In this document: positions 10,088-19,769 of the stretch, in pieces | Layout: each line of letters opens with the position of its first letter | How positions within the stretch are numbered: position 1 is the first letter of the stretch | NCBI GenBank assembly: GCA_035443185.1 | Contig: DAORRV010000002.1 | Span: 35,613-99,612, forward strand | DNA from: UBA2330 sp035443185 | GTDB taxonomy: Bacteria; Bacteroidota; Ignavibacteria; Tepidaquicellales; Tepidaquicellaceae | DNA: 64,000 bases | Reading direction: 5' to 3' | Made by a program: the position numbers and the translations under genes | The notes under the pieces: model-generated | Told to the model about the DNA's origin: nothing | The model's input: the letters and a program-made list of their open reading frames with translations, nothing else | Databases searched by the model: none

Positions 10088-13000
10088 GTGTCTGATCTGA
10101 AAGACAACGAAAATATACAAAAATTATCTGCTCAGGAAAAACTTGCTCTGCTTAAAAGTCAGCTTCTCGATAAAACAAAAAAAGAAGACGTAACCTTTCA
10201 AATGACTTACGGACAGAAAGCTCTGTATTTCCTCTATCTGAACACTCCGGAAAGCACTGCTTATAATGTCGCATTTTCTGTCAGAATTAAATCTCATGTA
10301 AATATTCCTGCTTTAAAAAAATCATTTCAAAGAATTCTGAACAGAGATCAGTGCCTGAGATCTAATTTCAAAATAGAAAACGGTAAACCTGTTCAGACTG
10401 TAAGCGGGTTTAAGGATATTTTTTTCAGATCGGAAGATCATTCCGAAAAAAGTGAAAAAGTTATTAAAGAAATAATTAATTCTTATCACAGAACTCCATT
10501 TGATCTCGAAAACGGTGACGTATTTAAAGTATATTTGGTAAAGGTATCTGATGAAAATTATATACTGCTTATCAGCGTTCATCATATTGCCTGTGATGGT
10601 TGGTCCATCGGTACAATGCTGAATGAACTAAAGCAATTTTACTATGCAGAATCCGATAACCTGCAAATCTCATTTTCACCCTTACAAAAAAAATATTCAG
10701 ATTACGTAAATTTTCTGGAAGATTTTATTAAAAGTGAAAAAGGTAATGAACAATGGCTTTACTGGGAGACTGAACTTAAAGGCGATCTACCTTATCTAAA
10801 TTTAACACCGGACAAGCATAGACCGGCAGTACAGACTTATAATGGTGCGACTGAATATTTATTTCTTGAAAAAGAACTGGTAGACAAACTTAAAGCAATT
10901 TCCAAATCAGAAGGCACCACTCTTTTTGTAACATTGCTTACTGCTTTTTTTGTTTTTCTTTATAAATACTGCGGTCAGAAAGAGATCATAGTCGGATTGC
11001 CTACAGCCGGTAGAACCAATACCGAATTTGATAAAGTAATTGGATATTTTATAAATCCGGTTGCTGTAAGAGCTATAGTCGATCCCGAAAATTCTATTGC
11101 GGATTTTTTAAAGCAGGTAAAGAAAAAAGTTCTTTACGCCGTAGCCAATCAGGATTACCCATTCCCTTTAATTGTTGAAAAGATTTTGAATAAAAGAGAT
11201 CCGAGCAGATCTCCTGTATTTCAGACTTTTTTTGGAATGCAGAAAGTTCAGCAGTCTGACGAAATTCAGGAGCTTATTGTTTACGGAAATGATAATGCAG
11301 AAGTAAACTGGGGAAGCCTGAAATTACAACCTTATTATCTCACTCAACAGGATGGTCAGTTTGATCTTACAGTTGAATTTATTGAAGGTGAAAATTCTTT
11401 CTCAGGAGCATTCAAATATAATGCAGATATTTTTAATAAGGATACTATAATTTCGATGAAAGAAAATTTCATCACATTGCTGAAAAATATAGTTTCGGAT
11501 TCTGAAAAATCTGTGAAGGATCTTAAAATTCTTTCAGATGCAGAAGAAAGTAAAATACTGAATCAATGGAATGACACAGAAACTTTAATTAATGAACAGA
11601 CTACAGTTTACCATTCGATCAAAAAAATTGCCGGTTTATATCCAGATAATACTTCAGTTATTTCAGACGAATCTGAAATTTCATTTAAAGAACTTGTTGA
11701 ACGTTCCGGCAAGCTGACAAATTATCTCATTAGAAAAGGAGTAAAGCCTAAAGATCTAATATGCATCTGTATGGAAAGATCTTTGGATTTGGTAATATCA
11801 ATTCTTGGTATATTAAAAGCAGGCGCTGCTTACGTTCCGGTCGATCCTTCATATCCTCAGAACCGTATCGATCATATGATAAAAGATTCGGGCTCTAAAT
11901 TTATTTTGACACAAAGATCTGTTTCAGAAAAACTCCGATCAGATAATGCAGAGATCCTAATTGCCGATGAAAGTAATTTGGAAATTATGGATGAAAATTC
12001 TGAAGTACCCGATATAAATGTAACTCTTGAAGATCCTGCTTATGCAATTTATACATCAGGTTCATCCGGTATTCCAAAAGGTGTTTTGATTAGTCACAGA
12101 TCTCTGGCAAACCATATGCAGTGGATGATTAATGAATTTGGATTTGATTCAAATGTTAGTGTATTGCAAAAAACTCCGTTCAGTTTTGATGCCTCTGTAT
12201 GGGAATTTTATCTGCCGCTGATGACAGGAGGAAAACTTGTTATGGCTAAGCCTGAAGCTCACATGGACACTGCTTACATGAAAGATTCAATTATAAAAAG
12301 CGAAGTTAATGTACTACAGATGGTTCCTACGCTTTTAAATCTGATATTGGATGAACCAATGATTCAGGATTGCAAAAGTCTTAAATTTATATTTTCCGGA
12401 GGAGAGGCTTTAACAAAAACTCTTTGTGAAAAAGTTTTTTCAAAACTTGACGTAACTTTATGCAATCTTTATGGACCGACTGAAGCAACTATAGATTCTA
12501 CATTTTATATTTGCAATAAAAATGAAATTGACGAGAACATTCCGATTGGTAAGCCTGTGAGTAATGCAAAAGCATATGTCCTCGATAAAGCCTTGAATCC
12601 CGTACCAGTTGGAGTTGCCGGAGAGTTGTTTCTTGGTGGAGATAATATTGCGTTAGGTTATGTTAATAATATTTCCCTTACTGATGAAAAATTTATAGCT
12701 GATATTTTTTCTAATATTCCCGAAAGGAAATTATATAAAACAGGTGATCTGGCAAAATATAATTCTAATGGGAATTTAATTTTTCTTGGAAGAGCAGATG
12801 ATCAGGTTAAATTCAGAGGATACAGGATAGAGCTGGGAGAAATAGAAACAGCTCTTAATTCAATTGAAAATATTAACACCTCAGTAGTATTAGTAAGAGA
12901 AGATAAACCGGGTATTCAAAAGCTGACAGCTTACTTGAAATTGAATAATGATTCTGAATTAGAAATAAATGAATACAAAAATGAATTAAGGAAAAGTTTA

Positions 13001-14797
13001 CCTGAATATATGGTACCTTCAGCTTTCATATTAGTTGAAAGTATTCCACGCACTCCAAATGGAAAAATTGACAAATCTGCTTTGCCAGCTCCGGACGATT
13101 CTTTATCTGCACAAGCAGGACACATAGAACCTGAAAAGCCTGTTGAGAAGATCCTGGCAAATATCTGGAAAGAAGTTTTAGGAGTAGAGAATGTTGGCAT
13201 CCATGATAATTTTTTTGAACTTGGCGGTGATTCCATTATCAGCATTCAGATTATTTCCCGTGCTAATCAGGAGGGTATAAAGATAAGTCCGCGTCAGGTC
13301 TTTCAGTATCAGACAATCTCTGAACTTTCCGCTGTCGCTGAGCAAAAAACCGCTGAAGCGGTTGACCAAAACCCCGTCACAGGAAATGCTCTGCTCATTC
13401 CCATTCAGCAAAGATTTTTTCAACACAATATAAAAGATCCATCCCATTTCAATCATTCTATTTTACTGTCTCTGCCTGATAATATTAATACTGAACATCT
13501 AGAAAAAGCAGTAAAAGAAATTCTCATCCATCACGATGCTCTTAGAATGAGTTATGAAATAATTGGGAATAATCTAACTCAAATCAATAATTACATTGGC
13601 AATGACATTCCTTTTATCGTAGAAGATCTGACTTCATTGGATCCTGACAATATTGATAATAAAATAAATGAGCTGACAATTAATTATCACAAAAACATCG
13701 ACATCTCAAAAGGGAAATTATTTAATGCAGTTCTTTTCAGGACAGGAAATAATTCCGGTAATAAACTTCTGATAATTGTTCATCACTTATGTATCGACGG
13801 TATTTCATGGCGGATTATATTGGAGGATCTTTACAGACTTTATAATAATTTCCAAAACAATGAAGATCCAAAATTGCCGTTTAAAACATTATCATTTAAA
13901 AAATGGAGTGATATTATAAAAGAGTATTCAAACAGCACTGAACTTAAAAAAGAATTCGATCATTGGAAAGAAGTTTCAACTGAGTCTTTAATTATTTCTC
14001 AAAAAGATTTTAATGAAAATTTAAACATTGTAACCTCTGAAGAAAATGTGAACATTGAATTTTCAAAAGAAGATACCGGACTGATTTTAAAAGATGTACA
14101 TAAGTCTTACAATACACAGATCAACGACATTTTACTAACAGCTTTGATTTTGGCATTTAATAAATGGAATGGCGAGAATAAATTACTTCTGAATTTAGAA
14201 GGTCACGGGCGTGAAGATATTGCTGATAATTCATTTAGTACAGATATTTCAAGAACTGTCGGCTGGTTTACTTCCGTTTTTCCAGTGCTCTTAAAAATCA
14301 ATTCATCTAAAGATACCGGAGAATGCATCAAATCTGTCAAAGAGAATCTGAGGAATATACCGAATAACGGAATTGGATTTGGTTTACTGAAATATATGTC
14401 GGATGATACTGAAATTAAAAAATCACTTTCGGATTTTCCTGAAGTGGAGGTTGTATTCAATTATCTGGGACAAATGAATTTTCAGTTTTTACCAACTGAT
14501 TGGAAAATTGTGGAAGGATTAAAGCTTAGTCAGGATGGAGAGAATAAAAGATTTCATTCAATTGAAATAAATGCAGTGGTAACAGATGATAAGTTATTAC
14601 TCGAATTTAATTTCAGTAACAATATTTATCAGAGAAAAAATATAGAAAAGCTTGCTGATCATTTTAAAAATTCCATGAATGAAATTATTTCACATTGTAC
14701 AGGCGAAGATAAGAATTCAGGTTTTACTCCGTCTGACTTTTCTGCAGCCGGACTGGATCAGCAGGAGCTCGATGATTTACTTGCAAATTTAAACTAA
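10088..14797 (+). CDS. Non-ribosomal peptide synthetase, C-A(Gln)-PCP-E
   Basis: 1569 residues with GTG start, 27 bp after the polyketide synthase. The condensation domain (about 35-460) has an intact HHIACDG (His165-Gly171). The adenylation domain (about 500-1000) has YTSGSSG at 655, Asp701 in FDASVWE and the A10 Lys993 in PNGKIDK. Aligning by eye to GrsA PheA, the ten pocket positions read D-A-W-Q-F-G-L-I-D-K, the published glutamine code. The carrier protein carries Ser1049 in the GGDSI context that normally precedes an epimerisation domain. The E domain (about 1100-1540) has HHLCIDG (1232-1238), EGHGRED, and FNYLGQ near the end. The tail TPSDFSAAGLDQQELDDLL is like the donor communication segment that follows E domains. 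Expected role: accept the polyketide acyl chain, couple it to L-Gln and epimerise to D-Gln. Codon use matches its neighbours. Confidence 0.94.
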   Translation: MSDLKDNENIQKLSAQEKLALLKSQLLDKTKKEDVTFQMTYGQKALYFLYLNTPESTAYNVAFSVRIKSHVNIPALKKSFQRILNRDQCLRSNFKIENGKPVQTVSGFKDIFFRSEDHSEKSEKVIKEIINSYHRTPFDLENGDVFKVYLVKVSDENYILLISVHHIACDGWSIGTMLNELKQFYYAESDNLQISFSPLQKKYSDYVNFLEDFIKSEKGNEQWLYWETELKGDLPYLNLTPDKHRPAVQTYNGATEYLFLEKELVDKLKAISKSEGTTLFVTLLTAFFVFLYKYCGQKEIIVGLPTAGRTNTEFDKVIGYFINPVAVRAIVDPENSIADFLKQVKKKVLYAVANQDYPFPLIVEKILNKRDPSRSPVFQTFFGMQKVQQSDEIQELIVYGNDNAEVNWGSLKLQPYYLTQQDGQFDLTVEFIEGENSFSGAFKYNADIFNKDTIISMKENFITLLKNIVSDSEKSVKDLKILSDAEESKILNQWNDTETLINEQTTVYHSIKKIAGLYPDNTSVISDESEISFKELVERSGKLTNYLIRKGVKPKDLICICMERSLDLVISILGILKAGAAYVPVDPSYPQNRIDHMIKDSGSKFILTQRSVSEKLRSDNAEILIADESNLEIMDENSEVPDINVTLEDPAYAIYTSGSSGIPKGVLISHRSLANHMQWMINEFGFDSNVSVLQKTPFSFDASVWEFYLPLMTGGKLVMAKPEAHMDTAYMKDSIIKSEVNVLQMVPTLLNLILDEPMIQDCKSLKFIFSGGEALTKTLCEKVFSKLDVTLCNLYGPTEATIDSTFYICNKNEIDENIPIGKPVSNAKAYVLDKALNPVPVGVAGELFLGGDNIALGYVNNISLTDEKFIADIFSNIPERKLYKTGDLAKYNSNGNLIFLGRADDQVKFRGYRIELGEIETALNSIENINTSVVLVREDKPGIQKLTAYLKLNNDSELEINEYKNELRKSLPEYMVPSAFILVESIPRTPNGKIDKSALPAPDDSLSAQAGHIEPEKPVEKILANIWKEVLGVENVGIHDNFFELGGDSIISIQIISRANQEGIKISPRQVFQYQTISELSAVAEQKTAEAVDQNPVTGNALLIPIQQRFFQHNIKDPSHFNHSILLSLPDNINTEHLEKAVKEILIHHDALRMSYEIIGNNLTQINNYIGNDIPFIVEDLTSLDPDNIDNKINELTINYHKNIDISKGKLFNAVLFRTGNNSGNKLLIIVHHLCIDGISWRIILEDLYRLYNNFQNNEDPKLPFKTLSFKKWSDIIKEYSNSTELKKEFDHWKEVSTESLIISQKDFNENLNIVTSEENVNIEFSKEDTGLILKDVHKSYNTQINDILLTALILAFNKWNGENKLLLNLEGHGREDIADNSFSTDISRTVGWFTSVFPVLLKINSSKDTGECIKSVKENLRNIPNNGIGFGLLKYMSDDTEIKKSLSDFPEVEVVFNYLGQMNFQFLPTDWKIVEGLKLSQDGENKRFHSIEINAVVTDDKLLLEFNFSNNIYQRKNIEKLADHFKNSMNEIISHCTGEDKNSGFTPSDFSAAGLDQQELDDLLANLN

Positions 14798-14800
14798 CAA

Positions 14801-17800
14801 ATGGATCAGGATCTAAAAAATAAAATAGAAGATATTTACGAACTTTCTCCCATGCAGCAGGGAATGCTTTTTCATACTTTGTATGAGGAAGGATCTGATG
14901 CATACATAGAACAGTTCTGTTATGACCTTGAAGGAGAACTCGACGCCAGTGCTTTTGAAAAAGCCTGGAATGAAGTTGTAAAAAGACACGGAGTTTTGAG
15001 AACTTCTTTTCAGTATAAGGGAATTTCCAAACCTGTACAGATAGTAAATAAATCTGTTTCTTTGCCATGGGAAAATCTCAACTGGAGTAATCTAAAATCA
15101 GAGGATATTGAAACTGAATTTAAAACATTCATAAAAGCAGACCGATCAAAAAGTTTTTCTATGGAGTCCGCACCTCTGATGAGATGTACTCTCATAAAAT
15201 TAAATGATCAGTTATACAAATTTATCTGGAGCTTTCATCATATCTTAATGGACGGCTGGAGCTATCCCGTCATTCAAAAAGAAGTTTTTGCATTTTATGA
15301 ATCTTTTAAAAATGGTAAGGCTGCTGAACTTTCAAATCCCATTTCTTTTAAACAATTCATTGTATGGCTAAACACTACGGATAAAGAATCCGCTAAGAAT
15401 TTCTGGACTAATGAACTCAAGGGATTCGGATCGCCAACTCCGATGATCTTCAACAAAAATAAGAATTCTCACACCGCAGAAAAAAATGCTGATGAAATAA
15501 AAGACATTGAAGTAAAATTCAGTGAAGAGCTTACTTCAAACCTTAACAGTTTTGTAAAAGAAAATAAACTTACATTAAACAGTGTTATACAGGGCATCTG
15601 GGCTTTTATATTAAGTAAATATCGAAATGAAAAAGATGTAATGTTTGGCGGCACAGTATCCGGAAGAAATCCTCTGCTCAAAGGAATTGAATCGATGGTT
15701 GGATTATTTATAAACACTTTACCTGTAAGGGTAGACATTTCCGGCGAATCAAAAGTAATAAACTGGCTAAAGGAACTGCAGTTAAAACAAATCGAAAGAG
15801 ATCAGTATTCTTACAGCGCGCTTGTCGATATTCAGGAGTGGAGTGAAATACCGAGAGGGACAAAGCTTTTCGAAAACATTCTTGTGTTTGAGAATTACCC
15901 GGTTGACAATTCTCTTAAAGAAGGTATTGCCGGTATAAGGATCAAAGATCTGAAAGCAATAGAAAGAACAAATTTTCCTCTCACTGTTCTTGTCGCCCCG
16001 GGTAATGAACTTACCATACATATTGCTTTCGAGACTTCTAAATTTTCAGATGAATTTATAAAAAATATATTATCATCTTTCGAATCTTTAACAAAACAGA
16101 TAATTGCTAAACCTGATTCAAAGCTTTCTGAACTTGTTATTTTGTCAGAAGATGAAAAAAATAAAATTTTATATAAATGGAATGACACTTCAAAAGAGCT
16201 TGACAATAAATGTGTTCACAAATTATTTGAAGATTCAGTTGAAAAATATTCAGATAATATAGCTCTTGAATCCGGTAAAAATAAATTAACATATAAAGAG
16301 TTAAATCAAAGATCAAATCAGCTTGCTCATTTTCTGATAAGATCAGGTATCAAACCTGGCGATACTATTGGTATCAGTTTAAAGCGGTCAGAAGAAATGA
16401 TCATTACACTGCTTGGAATATTAAAGTCAGGTGCAGCTTACGTTCCGATCGATCCGACATTTCCGAAAGACAGAATAAATTATTTATTAAAAGACTCAGG
16501 AATTAAGATCCTGATTACTTCAAGTGACCTTTCTGAAAATTTTGAGAATGGAGATCACAGGACAATTTATTTTGATAATGAAATTTCCAAACTGGAAAAT
16601 GAGAGTACTAATAATCCTCAAACTTCTGTGTCACCGGATGATCTTGTTTATGTAATTTACACATCGGGATCTACAGGAAAGCCGAAAGGTGTTCTGATGA
16701 TGCATAAAGCTTTGAGTAATCTGCTGAACTGGCAAATGGATTCACATGAATTCAAAGAAGGCTTTAGAGTACTTCAGTTCACGACTCTAAGTTTTGACGT
16801 TTCTTTTCAGGAAATTTTTTCTACATGGATATCAGGTGGCACATTAGTATTGCTGACTGAAGAAGAGAGAAAAGATCTTTCGGAAGTTGCTTCCATTTTA
16901 AAAACAAAAAAGATACAAAGAATTTTTCAGCCGTTTGTAGCTCTTCAGGGAATTTCAGAAGTTTGTTCGGTTTCAAATATTAATGACCTAGAATTGAAAG
17001 AAGTTATAACTGCCGGAGAACAAATTCAGATCACACCTGCGTTACTGGAATTTTTTAACAATCTACAAGGCTCAACTTTTTCCAATCACTACGGACCTTC
17101 TGAAGCACATGTCGTTACAAGTTATACATTCGGAAACGATACTTCAGCATGGCCGGATCATCCTCCGATCGGAAAACCTATTTCCAATAACAGGATGTAT
17201 ATTCTTGATGATACTCTTGAGCCTGTACCGGTTGGGGTTACAGGCGATCTTTACATCGGAGGCATCTCACTTGTCAGAGGTTATCTAAACAGACCTAAAC
17301 TTACAAAGGAAAAGTTTTTAGACGATCCTTTTATTAAAGGTGAAACAATTTACAATACAGGTGACCTTGCAAGATATTTAGAAAACGGAGACATAGAATT
17401 TCTTGGAAGAGCTGACAGCCAGATCAAGCTGCGTGGATACAGGATCGAGCTTGGTGAGATTGAAAATGTCATTAGTGAATATGAAGGAATAAAAAATACT
17501 GCTGTCATTGCTAAAGAATTTTCAAACGGTGAAAAGAAATTGTTTGCATACATTGTTATTTCTGATAAAAATATTAACACTGATGAAATAAAAGATAAAC
17601 TCATTTCATTTTTAAAGACAAAGATTCCTGAATACATGATCCCTCATGATTTTATTTTTATAGACACTATGCCTCTTACAGGAACGGGAAAAGTCAATCT
17701 GAAAGCTTTACCTGAACCTGAACTTTCTAAAACAGGCGGAGGCGATAATTATGTTGTTCCGAATGACCCGCTTGAACTGCAACTTGTAAATATCTGGGAA

Positions 17801-18871
17801 AAAGTTTTAGGGATTAAAAACATCGGTATCAGGGATAACTTCTTTGAGCTTGGCGGACACTCGCTTTTGGCTATGAGAGTTTTTGGATATATTGAAAAAC
17901 TTACCGGTAAAAAACTTGCACTATCGACTTTATTCAGTTCTCCTACTATTGAGCAGCTTGCAAACATATTAAAGGATGACGGCTGGAAACCGAACTGGAA
18001 GTCATTGGTAGCGGTAAAGCCAGGCGGATCCAAACTTCCTTTTTACTGTGTGCCGCCTGCTGCTGGGACAGCTTTGCATTTTCAGGATATGGTAAAATAC
18101 ATTCCGGATGATCAGCCGTTCTATATTCTTGAGTCTGTTGGTCTTGACGGAAAAGAGGAACCTCATAATGACATAAAGGAAATGGCAACTTTTTATATAA
18201 AAGAAATTCAGTCACTGCAACCCGAAGGTCCTTACCTTTTAGGAGGAAGATGTTTTGGGGGAAGAGTCGTTTTCGAAATGGCTCAGCAGTTGATCAAACA
18301 AAAACAGAAAGTAGCACTGCTTGCTATTTTTGATACCTGGCCTCCGTTTACTGAGACTCCTAAAGATTATGTTCAGCCGACAAGAGATACAAGTCATATT
18401 GTTTCCAGATCAATGCATCATTTAAAGAGTGGTGAGTTTTTTAAGGTCGCATGGAATTTCACAAAATATAAAGCTTCAAAAATAAACTGGAAGATAAAAA
18501 ATAAAATTGAATATCTATTCAGTGATGAACTATCAAGAAAGTATAAAGAAATTATGCTGATGCATTTCAAGGCTCAGGACAGATACATTGCACATAAATT
18601 TCCGGGTAAGATAACTTTGATTGAATGTGCGACATTCAGACAGGATTTCAGGGATCAATGGAAAGAACTTGCAGGCGGAGGATTTGAGACGTATGTAGTT
18701 CCGGATACTGACCACAAGACTATTGTGAAAGAACCCAAGCTAAAAGATTTTGCTGAAAAACTTAATATCGTATTGCAAAAAACTCATGATGAAATAAATG
18801 GATTACAGTCTACAGCAAAAGTTAATTCCTCAGCAGTCACAGAAGATAAGACTGAACTTTCCAAAGTTTAA
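14801..18871 (+). CDS. Non-ribosomal peptide synthetase with terminal thioesterase, C-A(Pro)-PCP-TE
   Basis: 1356 residues with ATG start, only 3 bp after the preceding NRPS. The N-terminus (IEDIYELSPMQQGMLFH) is the form seen in DCL condensation domains that follow an E domain. HHILMDG (146-152) is intact. The adenylation domain has YTSGSTG at 620, Asp666 in FDVSFQE and a GTGKVNLKAL end. The ten pocket positions read D-V-Q-F-I-A-H-V-V-K, a known proline-type code, with the NHYGPSEAHVV context usual for it. The carrier Ser is 1021 in GGHSLL. The type I thioesterase (about 1070-1330) has GGRCFGG, so the nucleophile is Cys1151 rather than Ser, with Asp1178 in IFDTW and His1305 in DTDHKT completing the triad. 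Expected role: add proline to the acyl-D-Gln intermediate and release the product. This is the only TE in the operon, so the assembly line should end here. Confidence 0.94.
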   Translation: MDQDLKNKIEDIYELSPMQQGMLFHTLYEEGSDAYIEQFCYDLEGELDASAFEKAWNEVVKRHGVLRTSFQYKGISKPVQIVNKSVSLPWENLNWSNLKSEDIETEFKTFIKADRSKSFSMESAPLMRCTLIKLNDQLYKFIWSFHHILMDGWSYPVIQKEVFAFYESFKNGKAAELSNPISFKQFIVWLNTTDKESAKNFWTNELKGFGSPTPMIFNKNKNSHTAEKNADEIKDIEVKFSEELTSNLNSFVKENKLTLNSVIQGIWAFILSKYRNEKDVMFGGTVSGRNPLLKGIESMVGLFINTLPVRVDISGESKVINWLKELQLKQIERDQYSYSALVDIQEWSEIPRGTKLFENILVFENYPVDNSLKEGIAGIRIKDLKAIERTNFPLTVLVAPGNELTIHIAFETSKFSDEFIKNILSSFESLTKQIIAKPDSKLSELVILSEDEKNKILYKWNDTSKELDNKCVHKLFEDSVEKYSDNIALESGKNKLTYKELNQRSNQLAHFLIRSGIKPGDTIGISLKRSEEMIITLLGILKSGAAYVPIDPTFPKDRINYLLKDSGIKILITSSDLSENFENGDHRTIYFDNEISKLENESTNNPQTSVSPDDLVYVIYTSGSTGKPKGVLMMHKALSNLLNWQMDSHEFKEGFRVLQFTTLSFDVSFQEIFSTWISGGTLVLLTEEERKDLSEVASILKTKKIQRIFQPFVALQGISEVCSVSNINDLELKEVITAGEQIQITPALLEFFNNLQGSTFSNHYGPSEAHVVTSYTFGNDTSAWPDHPPIGKPISNNRMYILDDTLEPVPVGVTGDLYIGGISLVRGYLNRPKLTKEKFLDDPFIKGETIYNTGDLARYLENGDIEFLGRADSQIKLRGYRIELGEIENVISEYEGIKNTAVIAKEFSNGEKKLFAYIVISDKNINTDEIKDKLISFLKTKIPEYMIPHDFIFIDTMPLTGTGKVNLKALPEPELSKTGGGDNYVVPNDPLELQLVNIWEKVLGIKNIGIRDNFFELGGHSLLAMRVFGYIEKLTGKKLALSTLFSSPTIEQLANILKDDGWKPNWKSLVAVKPGGSKLPFYCVPPAAGTALHFQDMVKYIPDDQPFYILESVGLDGKEEPHNDIKEMATFYIKEIQSLQPEGPYLLGGRCFGGRVVFEMAQQLIKQKQKVALLAIFDTWPPFTETPKDYVQPTRDTSHIVSRSMHHLKSGEFFKVAWNFTKYKASKINWKIKNKIEYLFSDELSRKYKEIMLMHFKAQDRYIAHKFPGKITLIECATFRQDFRDQWKELAGGGFETYVVPDTDHKTIVKEPKLKDFAEKLNIVLQKTHDEINGLQSTAKVNSSAVTEDKTELSKV

Positions 18872-18877
18872 CTTTAA

Positions 18878-19594
18878 TTGTCAAAATTGTCAAAACAGAA
18901 TTTAAATTTTAAAGACAATGAAGTTCATGTCTATCAAATAAATATTTCTAAACACATAGATCAAATTTCCGACCTAAGAAAAATCCTTTCAAAAGATGAA
19001 ACAGAAAAGGCAGACAGATTTAAAATTGAGAAAGACTCAAAGCAATATATTGTAAGCAGAGGTTCTCTCAGGAAAATTCTTTCTGAATATATTCATATAG
19101 ATTCATATTCAATAAATTTTTCTTATACAGAATTTGCAAAACCTTTTTTAGAAAATTCTAAAATTCATTTTAATTTATCTCATTCCGGAGACTGGTGCTG
19201 TATTGCTGTTTCTTTGATCAAGGACATTGGCATAGACATTGAGAAAGTCAGAGAAATGGAAGATGTTTCAAAAATTGCTGAAAGATATTTTGCACTAAAT
19301 GAGTTTGAGCATATAAAAAATTTTGAAGGCACAGATCAGATAAATGAATTTTTCAGGATATGGACTTTGAAGGAAGCTTTTATAAAAGCAGTAGGAGAAG
19401 GACTTTCTTTTCCATTAAAAAATTTTTCAGTAATTTCTGATAAAAATGAATCTCCTGTTTTGAATCTGTTTGAGAATAAAGATGAAGTTAAAGATTGGAA
19501 ACTTTGTAATCTGGAATGTGAAGAAGAAGATTATTATTCTTCAATAGCTTTGAAATCAGAAAAAAAAATAGATTTGATATATAAATATCTTTAA
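18878..19594 (+). CDS. 4'-phosphopantetheinyl transferase, Sfp type
   Basis: 238 residues with TTG start, 6 bp after the thioesterase-bearing NRPS, so it is the last gene of the operon. It carries the Sfp-family signatures: an N-terminal NFSYTEFAKPFL stretch, FNLSHSGDW, the Mg-binding GIDIEKVRE, and FFRIWTLKEAFIKAVGEGL with the W-x-x-K-E-A core. Length matches the Sfp group rather than the short AcpS group. Family role: transfers phosphopantetheine from CoA to the serine of carrier proteins. Here the four targets are the two ACPs and two PCPs encoded just upstream (Ser632 and Ser2801 of the PKS, Ser1049 and Ser1021 of the NRPSs). Its place in the operon suggests the cluster is self-sufficient for carrier activation. 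Confidence 0.95.
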   Translation: MSKLSKQNLNFKDNEVHVYQINISKHIDQISDLRKILSKDETEKADRFKIEKDSKQYIVSRGSLRKILSEYIHIDSYSINFSYTEFAKPFLENSKIHFNLSHSGDWCCIAVSLIKDIGIDIEKVREMEDVSKIAERYFALNEFEHIKNFEGTDQINEFFRIWTLKEAFIKAVGEGLSFPLKNFSVISDKNESPVLNLFENKDEVKDWKLCNLECEEEDYYSSIALKSEKKIDLIYKYL

Positions 19595-19603
19595 TGAATT
19601 ACA

Positions 19604-19728
19604 GCTCATTACCAAATTCTGAATTATTCTACACCAGCTAATTGCCAAACTCTGTTTCACACCTCACCTGTTCATTACCAAACTCCGTTTGGTAACGCCA
19701 ATACTTTTGAAACTCCGTTTCATACTAA
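19604..19728. repeat. Degenerate palindromic repeat cluster between convergent genes
   Basis: The 175-bp gap between the transferase gene and the convergent S12 hydrolase gene holds about four related copies of a unit built on CCAAACTCYGTTT. They lie near 19607 (CATTACCAAATTCTG), 19640 (AATTGCCAAACTCTGTTTC), 19674 and 19708 (TTTTGAAACTCCGTTTCA). The best copy is a perfect inverted repeat at 19675-19695: TTACCAAAC, a 3-nt loop TCC, and GTTTGGTAA. There is no T-run, so a classical terminator is not supported, but a hairpin between convergent genes could still stop or stabilise transcripts. The graded decay of copies looks like a small dispersed repeat family. Confidence 0.65.
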
Positions 19729-19769
19729 TACTGCTGCAAAGCTCTCAGACTGGGATACAGATAAAAATC

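Noticed and set aside
10088..14797. First NRPS read as ending in a second condensation domain
   Set aside because: The EGHGRED, WFTSVFPV and FNYLGQ motifs and the preceding GGDSI carrier identify an epimerisation domain.
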